From the NCBI GenBank assembly GCA_964602475.1, contig CAZRRN010000042.1, positions 1 through 23,915 on the forward strand: DNA of 23,915 bases. Reading direction: 5' to 3'. Each line of letters begins with the position of its first letter. Position 1 is the first letter of the stretch. This DNA comes from SZUA-448 sp964602475. Its GTDB lineage: Bacteria; Bacillota; Clostridia; Lachnospirales; Lachnospiraceae. The translations under genes were made by a program, and so were the position numbers. The notes beneath the pieces are model-generated. The model ran no database searches. It saw only the letters and a program-made list of their open reading frames with translations, and was not told the DNA's origin. Below, in pieces: positions 16,250 through 23,915 of the stretch.

Positions 16250-16341
16250 AATAATTCCAATAAATTGTAAATACAAAACAAGATAGAATGACATAGAGAA
16301 ATTGGGTATGGAACAGTTAAAAAATTGCATGCAAGTTAATC

Positions 16342-16370
16342 TTGCAGTTTGTTTATAGTGAATGTATACT
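16342..16370 (+). promoter_or_regulatory. Sigma-A promoter of the CvpA-like/rhodanese/surface protein operon
   Basis: TTGCAG 16342-16347 and TATACT 16365-16370 are 17 bp apart. The expected start is about 65 nt before the ATG at 16441. It follows the tuf terminator, so this starts a new transcription unit. Confidence 0.7.
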
Positions 16371-16440
16371 GTCATTAGAAGAAAATGGGATATACATTAG
16401 GTGAAAAACGTAAGGAAAATTAACGGAAGGTGGGAATCAA

Positions 16441-18042
16441 ATGGAAACTATCATTGTTGGTGGGACATTGGGACTGACGATTCTGATTCTTTTAGCTGAA
16501 GTCATCAGTGGCATACTGCGTGGAAGCAAAGCAACCCTATACAGAATCGGGAGTATTTTACTTGTCGGAGTCATTGCGCTGATTGCAGCACCGTTGCTTA
16601 CCGATGAGGTTATACTATCAATAATGAATTATATTAATCCTAAAGCAGCGTATACATCTGTTTCAGAAATCATTTCAGCAGCTGCAGCGGAGCTCGGTCT
16701 GCGTGGAAAAAATATAGTGCCTGTCCTAGAGCTTGTCGAAGGGATTGTTAAAGTAGTCAGTATACCATTTATTTTTGTCTTATTCTTCTGGGTCTGCAAG
16801 CTGGTAAGCTGGCCGCTTTTTGAAATCATCCGTTCAATTATTCGCCGCTGTACGGTACAGAGAATGGAGCATAGATCCGGTGTCGAGACGAAGAATGCAT
16901 CTTCTTTAAATAAAGCTTCGCAGAAGGCGTCCGAAGAAGCTGCTGTAGCACAAGAAGCAGAAACAACTTCCTCCGAAGCAGAGGCTGTGGCAGAAGAAGC
17001 TGAAACGAAGCATATTAAACCTGTATCCCGTGTTTTGGGAGCAGCGCTCGGATTGGTGCTTGGATTACTGCTTGGAGCAATGACTTTTATGCCGTTTACC
17101 GGGCTTGCAGGATATATAGAAACGGCTGCGGCTGATGGGCATCTTAATCAGGTTTCCGGAGCGGATGTTACAGAGACGCTTGTTGCATGGAAAGCTGCTC
17201 CGGCGTTATACATTTACCGGTTTACCGGGACAGAAGCACTAGGCGGACTGCTATACAAGACTTTGGCAAAAAATACAATTAATAATATAGAATACCGTGC
17301 AGATTTGCAGCTTAAAGAGCTTGCAGAAACTGTACCTGCCGTTCTTCCGGCGTATATAATCTATACTGAAAATGGATTTGATGCTGAAAGGCTGATACCT
17401 GCCGCAGAAACCGCTGTACAAAAGGCTTTTAGCCTGAAGTGTATTCCGGCAGATACGAAGCTTGCATTATGTAATGAATATGCAGAAAAAGCACTGGATC
17501 ATGTGACAGGCCTGAAAACATTGCCGACGGTTCTGAAGAGCTCGCTGAAGAAGCTTACAATTGATGAACTGGAAAATGATGCAGTTCTGTGTCTTTATCT
17601 GGCAGGAGTATTATCCCGTCATGGATACGGAGCATTCATGAAGGGAGAAGAAGCAGGCTTTGACCTTAATAAGATAACACCGGAATTTACCGGGGAGCTT
17701 TCCGATACACTGTATCAGATGACAATTGCAGAGGACGTGGTTCCGGTACTTTTAAATACGGTTTTGGAAATAGGACTGGAGTCGATGAAGGTTGAAGTTG
17801 TTTATCCGGAGAAGATTGAGAATTTTACTGATACAAAGCAGAAGTTCGCAGAGCTTTTGAACGTAATACCGGAACTGTATCCGTATTTTAGCGATGAAAA
17901 GACATTAAGCAGTCTGACAGAAGTGAACCGGTTCAAAGAAAATATCGATGTAATCAAGTATTCACCATTCATTACGGAGCTTACATATCTGAATCTGCAG
18001 AAAGCAGTAATGAAAGAACTGCTGCAGGGGGTTGGACTATGA
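16441..18042 (+). CDS. CvpA-like multi-pass membrane protein with large C-terminal domain
   Basis: This 533-residue membrane protein has no firmly known function. Four hydrophobic segments are seen, about 2-25, 34-56, 104-126 and 199-226, a topology like the CvpA (colicin V production) family; I infer that kinship from topology and general character, not a clear signature. Between segments 3 and 4 lies an Ala/Glu-rich stretch (about 153-190, for example EEAAVAQEAETTSSEAEAVA), probably a flexible or helical linker. The final 300 or so residues are soluble, mostly helical in character, and not recognised. GGAAGGTGGG precedes the ATG. Its stop overlaps the next gene in an ATGA, so the two are translationally coupled. 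Alternative: a lineage-specific envelope protein. Confidence 0.7.
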   Translation: METIIVGGTLGLTILILLAEVISGILRGSKATLYRIGSILLVGVIALIAAPLLTDEVILSIMNYINPKAAYTSVSEIISAAAAELGLRGKNIVPVLELVEGIVKVVSIPFIFVLFFWVCKLVSWPLFEIIRSIIRRCTVQRMEHRSGVETKNASSLNKASQKASEEAAVAQEAETTSSEAEAVAEEAETKHIKPVSRVLGAALGLVLGLLLGAMTFMPFTGLAGYIETAAADGHLNQVSGADVTETLVAWKAAPALYIYRFTGTEALGGLLYKTLAKNTINNIEYRADLQLKELAETVPAVLPAYIIYTENGFDAERLIPAAETAVQKAFSLKCIPADTKLALCNEYAEKALDHVTGLKTLPTVLKSSLKKLTIDELENDAVLCLYLAGVLSRHGYGAFMKGEEAGFDLNKITPEFTGELSDTLYQMTIAEDVVPVLLNTVLEIGLESMKVEVVYPEKIENFTDTKQKFAELLNVIPELYPYFSDEKTLSSLTEVNRFKENIDVIKYSPFITELTYLNLQKAVMKELLQGVGL

Positions 18043-18515
18043 AAGAGGAGAAAGACCATACTATATTGAGTATTGTATTCGTGATAATACTGTGTTTCCT
18101 AATAGCGCTTATCACTGTCGGCTACAGCAATGTAAAGCTGCAGGATTATTCGGCAGTGACGGAAAAGTCTGAATTATCAGTAATATGTTCACAGCAGGAG
18201 AGCAGTTACCTGCTTGACCTTCGCGATGACAGTGATTATCAGAGCTCACATTTGATCGGTTCGGTCGGGATTACATATGAAGAGGAAAATGAAGCATGGT
18301 TTCTGCAGAAGGTTGGCGAGAATTGCAATAAAAATCAAGATATTTATTTGCTGTGCTACAGCGGAAAACGAAGCGCAAAGGCATTTAATCTGCTGGTAAA
18401 GGCTGGATACCGGCGTGTTCATATTGTCATATTCGGATATGCAGATTATATTAATGATGCCGGGGAAATTAACTCCGAAGGCGCAGATGTATGTGACTGT
18501 GTACGTGAGAAATGA
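18039..18515 (+). CDS. Membrane-anchored rhodanese-domain protein
   Basis: This 158-residue protein has one N-terminal membrane segment (about 9-29) after a charged start (KEEKDH), then a rhodanese domain of about 115 residues likely facing outside. The domain shows LLDLRDDSDYQSSHLIGSV, matching the conserved DxRxxxxFxxGHI element with Ser-Ser-His in place of Gly-His, and the active-site loop CYSGKRS with Cys106 and a nearby Arg. The catalytic cysteine is present, so persulfide or sulfur transfer is possible. Its start overlaps the previous stop by 4 nt. A 6-bp hairpin (gtctgc/gcagac) without a T-run follows, so transcription probably continues into the giant surface protein. The sulfur donor and acceptor are unknown. 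Confidence 0.85.
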   Translation: MKEEKDHTILSIVFVIILCFLIALITVGYSNVKLQDYSAVTEKSELSVICSQQESSYLLDLRDDSDYQSSHLIGSVGITYEEENEAWFLQKVGENCNKNQDIYLLCYSGKRSAKAFNLLVKAGYRRVHIVIFGYADYINDAGEINSEGADVCDCVREK

Positions 18516-18585
18516 AAGGTCTGCTACAGGCAGACGAATATATGTTAATTGTTGGATGGTTAAAAAAAGAACGGAGGTAGGGCGT

Positions 18586-21500
18586 TTGGCGCTCGCAGGT
18601 GGGATGAAGAAAAGATGGATGAAGGTGCTGTGTCTTGGATTGATTCTTGTGATGGTTGTTCAGAACATGAGTGCCGCCGCTGCGGACAGCGGTGAACCGG
18701 GGCAGGGAAATAAAACAGCCGGTACAGAGTATGCGGAGGATCTGATTATTACCACGGATTACACTATCAGTGAGTCGATTACCATGGCAGACGGAAAAGC
18801 AATTTATGTTAATTCCGGCAGCCTGACAATTGAAGAAGGAGTTATAGTCGCAGGCGATATCTATCTGGAAGGGAAAGCAAGTATGGTGAGCGACGGATCA
18901 ATACTTGGAACCCTGACGATGAATTCCGCCGGTGTTCCCGCCGCCAGAGTGGATTACGAAGATAATCTGACGCAGGTCAGAAATCTGTCGTTATATCGTG
19001 GCTACGTTGAAAAACTGGTCATGAACGGAACCGGTTCTGCTTACATCGGAGCAGAAATCAATGAACTCATCGTGTCTGAACAATGCAGTGCAGAGCTGGG
19101 GGTTCAGTGGGGAAGTATCCAATCGCTTACTTCAGCGGGAAGCGGACTAAAGTATTTTGACAATACGCATATCGACGATGTCAACCTTATAAAGGGTGAG
19201 ATCAATATTAATTCGGGTTCGATTGTCGGTCATGCAAAGGTAAGCGGAGGAACCTATAACAATACCTGCGGAGCACGAACCGAAACACTGGTCTTATCCG
19301 GGGACGGTTATGTATCAAACAGACCAGCAGATGGTCTGGAATCCGGATATATTGCCAGTGTGCTAATAGAATCAGGGGAGAATAATACAAGATTTGAAAA
19401 CTACGGCAGAGTAGGAAGCCTGGTTGCGCTTTCCGGTAATGTACAGAATTCCGGCTATATCAAAAATGCCCTTGTCAGCGGACTGCAGGAGTATCTGGCA
19501 CTGGCACGCATGAGCTGGGTTCAGGAACCGAGCTTCCCGTACTCGACACAGTCGCTGTATTTTAACGGAAGTATTTTTAATGCTGACAAATGGGACTCTG
19601 ATACGAATGCAAAGCCCGGTAATGTATTTATTAACGGTGCAGACAGTATGACAATAAGGAACGCAGAGTTTCAAAACCTGATTCTGCATGGAAGCTTTGG
19701 CGGTGCAGAGGTAGAAAATGTATATCTGCTGAATTGCTATATTGATATGACGGATGTGGTTGATACGGATGTTTTCCGTATACCGGATCCGACCACATTC
19801 GGTTTGTATCGTGCAGTATTCAGTGAAAGCTTTCATGAGTTAAATGAAGAGTGGTTTGATAAACTATTTACACTTGCAGAAAAGAACAGCGAAATTGCCG
19901 AGCTTGTTAAAGCGCTGGTATATACCGTCGATACCATTCCTTCCGCGGAAAGCCGAAGCGCCTGCAGTACAAAATATAACAGTGCACAATATACTGATGC
20001 AGATTCCAGAATTTCGGCAGTACCGCTTCCGAAGGAAAGCTTTTTCATTGATTCTGACGGAGAAGAGCGATGGTTCAGCTTTCGATGTGAAACCAATTCA
20101 ATCATTAACTTAAAACTAACTTCATATAACAGCCTTGGATTCGCTGCGGTCGTGCTGCCGGACGGAAGAACAGCAGTGCTTTCAGGAAACGGAACATCGG
20201 ATTTGGTTTCGGTTCGTTCAGGTATGGAAGGAACGGGATACTTGCTGCTTGCCGGAGGTCTGGGGGGCATGGATGTCTCTGTGACTGCGGAAGACCCATA
20301 TGAAGTGTCCTACACAGTAGAGGCGTTATATGCAGCAAGAGCAGATGAAACTCCGGGTAAGGTTTCCGAAGTGAACGGGAACAGTGCATTACTGACCGCA
20401 TATGATCTGACAACAGGTAAGGACGTGTCGGAACTGTATTATTCCGATAACAAACTGTATTTCCCGAGAGAATTAACCGGTCATCAGCTGCAGATTACAG
20501 CAGATTGCCGTTATGGGGATGATGATCCGTTATGGGGACTGGCTACAGATACAAAGACGATTACGGTAGGAACCGATCAGAAGATATCCTTTACCTGCAG
20601 CTGGTGGGGAAGCTATGACGGTAATTTTACTGAATCCCTGCCGGACGCAAGAGTTTATCTGTATAAAGAAAATGGAACTTATCTTTGTGAGCTATATACG
20701 GACGGATATAGCTTCTGGTCGGATAGCCTGACGGACGGAGCATATACAGCAATAATTATCAGGGATGCAGGAAGTTCTTATCGTTTCCTTACGATTGCTG
20801 ATTATGAGCGTTATGGTCTGACCGAAGGGGAAGATTATAGAGTCGATCATTTTACGGCACAGCGCGGTCTGATTTCGAATTATCCGAATGTGACGGTTCC
20901 GGAAGCACCGGTTACGGAATACCGGTATCTTGATCAGGAGGTTTCCGGTTATTATACAGCACTTACTACGACTGTTGCCAATATCTATATTCCGATGCAG
21001 CTTAATTATACGGTGCTGGAAGGATACCGAAAGGACGTCACGGTGAAGGAGGCCGTCTTTGAGCTATCGGAATCGACAGTTTTTCTTGAAAACAGTGTTC
21101 AGGTAAATGGAAAAACAGCAGAGTATTTTTATGAGGATCACGTTCTGACAGTTCCGGTGAATGGAGATCAGAACAGCATTTCATATTGTGTGGAAGCAAC
21201 ACCTTCTGCTAATAGCGTGTCAACAATTGCAACACTTAAAATGGCTGCAAATGGAAAAAGCTATTCAGAGCATATGGGGAGTGCAGCGAGCAGGATTCAG
21301 ACACTGACGCTTGATGCCCCTTCCATGGCAAATCAAACCGTTGTGTTATCCGGTTATGCAGAAGTCGGAAGAGCAATTACTGTCTATGACGGAACGACGA
21401 TAATCGGAACCACAGAAGCAAAGAAGAACGGTTACTGGTCCGGAAGCTTTTCTTTATACCGGTCGGAAGAGGGCTCTATACATCGGCTCAGTGCTGCACT

Positions 21501-23915
21501 TGATGCAGGTACGGCAAATGAAGTACGTACCCCGGAAACAACAGTTTATCAGTCCACGGGAACCCCACAGATTGAAAACTTTAAGCTGATGTACTATGAA
21601 CATGAACTTTTACAGACGATTGAACTTTCGGGAGACGAATTCGGAAAGCAGAAGTTCACTTATGCATTTTGGCCCGGTAATCCGTTAACCTTCCATGTAC
21701 AAATGTCTAACAGTAATCTAATTGACCGTCTGTGGATTGTGAGTAACGAAGGCGGACATTTTACATTGGAAGGGTTTTATGATGAGGGACTTGGATGTTA
21801 TGTTGCAAGTGGCTTCTTTAGCAGTGACGAGAATTACCTGCCGGGTGATTTCAGTATTGAGTATACCTTCAAACAACAGGGGATTGAGGAACTGAAAGCT
21901 AAAGTTGATTCTTTCTTTGAAGAAAAGAAGAATATACAGCTGAGCGCACCATCAGACGATCTGCTGAAAGCTTATGAGGATGCGGAAACAAAAGTTGAGT
22001 ACTCTTATTCATCAGACGATGGTTCCTACGAATGCCAGCTACTAAGTATGAAGCCGGAAGTTGAGGGAGATGGAATTGCCACACTTATTGTGAGTGATGT
22101 ATATCGAACATCGATTGAGGAAAGTCCACTGGACCTGATTGCAGATGGCTATATTGAAAGTCATGATGAAGACGGTAAGGTCTCCTATACGAAAATGATC
22201 TATGATGAAGAAGACGAGATATTCAGGACAATTTCGGTTCAATATGATGCGGATACTTCTTTGAATGCAGGTATCCTGTCAGACGGAATACGAATCGCAA
22301 AGCTCGGTCTGACAGATTCCTTACCCGGTATAAAACTCGCTTCAAGCGGAACGAGGTATGCTGCACAGGAGAACAATCCGGTAACGATTGTTACTACAGA
22401 TTTGAAGACGGTCGGCGTGACGACAATACAGCAGACACTCAGTGAAATCAGTAATAATATCATTGATAAAATCGGAGATAAGAAAAACTGGGTAAAGAAT
22501 CCGGAGGGTAATCTTGGTTATTTGAAAAACCTGAAAGGATCTTTGAAAGGAGTACGGGCACTTTCAAAACAAGGAGCCGGTGCCTTAATCGGTCTTGGTT
22601 TTACAATGAAGGACATCTATGACTTTAAGCAGCTTACAGATCAGAGCAAGAGCGATGCGTTAGAACTGCAGCAGGAAATTCGCACAAGGATGTCAGACCC
22701 GAAATGTGTAAATGTACTGAGTGAGCTTTCCTCCATCGATAATGAGTTAGCCTCCTGCATTAAGGAGATAGATGCTTTATATTGGAAAATGGTACAGATT
22801 AATCTGGCAGTCTGTGCGATAAGTACAATGATTGGAATTGCAGTCGGGGGTGCCATGACAGTACTGGCAGGACCGGTCGGGTTTGCTGCCAGTATTCTGG
22901 TTAATATCGTAATAGGAAATATTATTGAATACATCCAGAGAATGATGGGACTTGATAATGACTCGCTTGAAGCAGAACTCAATCAGTATAATGCACGGAT
23001 CGGCAGCTTGAGATCGAGACATATGGCGCTAAAATGCAATGATGACGAGCCCTCGCCTACTCCGATGCCGGACAAAACGCCGAAAAACGGAACAAATGAA
23101 CAGCTTGACCCATCCGGCTATGTTTACGAAGCGGTTCCGTCGAACCGTCTCGCCGGTGTAACAGCGACTGTTTACTATCGTGGAGAAGACGAAAAAGCAG
23201 TACAGTGGGATGCTGAAGAATATGGAGAAGTAAACCCCCAGACTACCGATCGAAACGGAGCCTACCAGTGGTTCGTTCCAAAGGGAGAGTGGCAGGTAAA
23301 ATACGAACTGAACGGATATGAGACGAAGTTCAGTGAGTGGTTGCCTGTACCTCCGCCGCAGCTTGAAGTGAATTACGGTCTTGTATCATATGAAGCACCG
23401 GTGGTAACCGGTGTGCAACTCTTTGAAAATTACTGTGATATCATTTTCAGTAAATATGTAACAGTCGAAAGTGTCAATGACCAGAGCTTTACCGTTAAGG
23501 GCGCTGCGGGGACGATAGAAGCACTGAATGCTGAAATGGGAGACAACCAAGAGCTGCTTGCAAACAGATTCCGGCTTTATTTCACAAAGGAACTGACAGC
23601 GAAGAGCAATTATAAAGTCGAGTGCCGCGGAGCGGTATCCTATGCAGGAACAGGAGCAGAGGATTACAGTGAAAGCGTTACCTGCCGTTACCGAATCAAC
23701 AGCGTGAGCTATGAGCTGCCGACCTATCTTCCTGTCGGCGAGTCGGTTACGATTGCAGTTAAGGTATCTTCAAAAGGTGGTTTTGATGAGATGCAGCTGA
23801 CAGTGTTGTCAGAGAATCAATATCTGACAATTGATGACATCAGTGCGGTGGACAGTAAAGGAAACGCGACGGTTACGGTAACTGCGAAATCATCCGGTAT
23901 GAGTTATCTGACAAT
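18586..23915 (+). CDS. Giant secreted multi-domain surface protein (partial, 3' end outside window)
   Basis: One frame stays open from 18586 to the window end, at least 1776 codons without a stop. TTG at 18586 is preferred because GGAGGT at 18573-18578 lies 7 nt upstream; ATG at 18604 has no spaced site. Signal peptide: a basic KKRWMK, a hydrophobic core VLCLGLILVMVV, then MSAAAADS. Residues about 45-400 are repetitive and Gly/Asn/Ser-rich (INSGS-like, EGVIVAGDIYLEG), like a parallel beta-helix. A PPC-like beta domain is near 20060-20330, and beta-sandwich modules follow, including an Ig-like one near 21300-21560. Residues about 1330-1485 are helical: charged coiled-coil-like, a long hydrophobic Gly/Ala segment (about 1404-1450), then coiled-coil-like again. 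A Pro/Thr linker (SPTPMPDKTP) leads to a DPSGYVYEAVPSNR module and a domain beginning VVTGVQLFENYCDIIFSKY, both of kinds seen in very large Firmicute surface proteins. Role is unknown; adhesin, S-layer-type or toxin-like are options. Confidence 0.85.
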   Translation, partial: MALAGGMKKRWMKVLCLGLILVMVVQNMSAAAADSGEPGQGNKTAGTEYAEDLIITTDYTISESITMADGKAIYVNSGSLTIEEGVIVAGDIYLEGKASMVSDGSILGTLTMNSAGVPAARVDYEDNLTQVRNLSLYRGYVEKLVMNGTGSAYIGAEINELIVSEQCSAELGVQWGSIQSLTSAGSGLKYFDNTHIDDVNLIKGEININSGSIVGHAKVSGGTYNNTCGARTETLVLSGDGYVSNRPADGLESGYIASVLIESGENNTRFENYGRVGSLVALSGNVQNSGYIKNALVSGLQEYLALARMSWVQEPSFPYSTQSLYFNGSIFNADKWDSDTNAKPGNVFINGADSMTIRNAEFQNLILHGSFGGAEVENVYLLNCYIDMTDVVDTDVFRIPDPTTFGLYRAVFSESFHELNEEWFDKLFTLAEKNSEIAELVKALVYTVDTIPSAESRSACSTKYNSAQYTDADSRISAVPLPKESFFIDSDGEERWFSFRCETNSIINLKLTSYNSLGFAAVVLPDGRTAVLSGNGTSDLVSVRSGMEGTGYLLLAGGLGGMDVSVTAEDPYEVSYTVEALYAARADETPGKVSEVNGNSALLTAYDLTTGKDVSELYYSDNKLYFPRELTGHQLQITADCRYGDDDPLWGLATDTKTITVGTDQKISFTCSWWGSYDGNFTESLPDARVYLYKENGTYLCELYTDGYSFWSDSLTDGAYTAIIIRDAGSSYRFLTIADYERYGLTEGEDYRVDHFTAQRGLISNYPNVTVPEAPVTEYRYLDQEVSGYYTALTTTVANIYIPMQLNYTVLEGYRKDVTVKEAVFELSESTVFLENSVQVNGKTAEYFYEDHVLTVPVNGDQNSISYCVEATPSANSVSTIATLKMAANGKSYSEHMGSAASRIQTLTLDAPSMANQTVVLSGYAEVGRAITVYDGTTIIGTTEAKKNGYWSGSFSLYRSEEGSIHRLSAALDAGTANEVRTPETTVYQSTGTPQIENFKLMYYEHELLQTIELSGDEFGKQKFTYAFWPGNPLTFHVQMSNSNLIDRLWIVSNEGGHFTLEGFYDEGLGCYVASGFFSSDENYLPGDFSIEYTFKQQGIEELKAKVDSFFEEKKNIQLSAPSDDLLKAYEDAETKVEYSYSSDDGSYECQLLSMKPEVEGDGIATLIVSDVYRTSIEESPLDLIADGYIESHDEDGKVSYTKMIYDEEDEIFRTISVQYDADTSLNAGILSDGIRIAKLGLTDSLPGIKLASSGTRYAAQENNPVTIVTTDLKTVGVTTIQQTLSEISNNIIDKIGDKKNWVKNPEGNLGYLKNLKGSLKGVRALSKQGAGALIGLGFTMKDIYDFKQLTDQSKSDALELQQEIRTRMSDPKCVNVLSELSSIDNELASCIKEIDALYWKMVQINLAVCAISTMIGIAVGGAMTVLAGPVGFAASILVNIVIGNIIEYIQRMMGLDNDSLEAELNQYNARIGSLRSRHMALKCNDDEPSPTPMPDKTPKNGTNEQLDPSGYVYEAVPSNRLAGVTATVYYRGEDEKAVQWDAEEYGEVNPQTTDRNGAYQWFVPKGEWQVKYELNGYETKFSEWLPVPPPQLEVNYGLVSYEAPVVTGVQLFENYCDIIFSKYVTVESVNDQSFTVKGAAGTIEALNAEMGDNQELLANRFRLYFTKELTAKSNYKVECRGAVSYAGTGAEDYSESVTCRYRINSVSYELPTYLPVGESVTIAVKVSSKGGFDEMQLTVLSENQYLTIDDISAVDSKGNATVTVTAKSSGMSYLT

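Noticed and set aside
18523..18540. Hairpin gtctgc/gcagac between the rhodanese and giant gene as a terminator
   Set aside because: The stem is 6 bp and is not followed by a T-run, so it is unlikely to stop transcription.
19372..20413. Several minus-strand open frames of 100-154 codons opposite the giant surface gene
   Set aside because: The plus-strand frame is continuous with a signal peptide and recognisable modules. The minus frames have no ribosome binding site and overlap each other.
1..23915. CRISPR array, transposase, integrase, tRNA or rRNA
   Set aside because: No regularly spaced repeats, terminal inverted repeats with a transposase frame, or conserved RNA gene signatures were seen in either strand.

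Overview
The window looks like chromosome from a low-to-mid GC Firmicute of class Clostridia, most likely Lachnospiraceae or a close relative. This rests on strong AGGAGG-type ribosome binding sites, several TTG and GTG starts, near-consensus sigma-A promoters (TTGACA-17-TATAAT twice), and the sequence character of RpoD, S12, S7, EF-G and EF-Tu. The genus assignment is inference. No IS element, CRISPR array, tRNA or rRNA was seen.

Layout. (1) 1-1657: a HAD-family phosphatase and a thioredoxin-reductase-like flavoprotein, translationally coupled on the plus strand. (2) 1614-3481, minus strand: rpoD followed by a plsC-like acyltransferase. The plsC 3' end runs 44 bp into the 3' end of the reductase gene. 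(3) 3545-4543: about 1 kb with no protein gene. It holds the rpoD promoter, a perfect sigma-A promoter, a heavily self-complementary stretch that looks like a structured non-coding RNA, and an 18-bp-stem terminator. (4) 4544-7411: a secreted 5'-nucleotidase-type phosphoesterase with Ig-like C-terminal modules. (5) 7624-11339: a FIST sensor gene and an 859-residue protein joining ferredoxin clusters, an H-cluster-like [FeFe]-hydrogenase module, another Fe-S domain, a degenerate GGDEF and an intact EAL domain. (6) 11368-16249: rpsL-rpsG-fusA-tuf, with its own promoters and a terminator, and no rpoBC immediately upstream. (7) 16342 to the end: a probable operon of a CvpA-like membrane protein, a membrane-anchored rhodanese, and a giant secreted multi-domain protein that runs off the window after at least 1776 codons.

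How the genes work together. The core consists of transcription and translation genes (rpoD, rpsL, rpsG, fusA, tuf) plus lipid synthesis (plsC) and redox upkeep (trxB-like). Between these lie accessory genes that point to surface and signalling biology. The FIST and Fe-S/EAL pair is best read as a sensory unit that turns a redox, hydrogen or small-ligand signal into c-di-GMP breakdown. The last operon is best read as cell-envelope or surface biology. The two most interesting items are the FIST plus hydrogenase-like/EAL pair and the structured RNA region between rpoD and the phosphoesterase.
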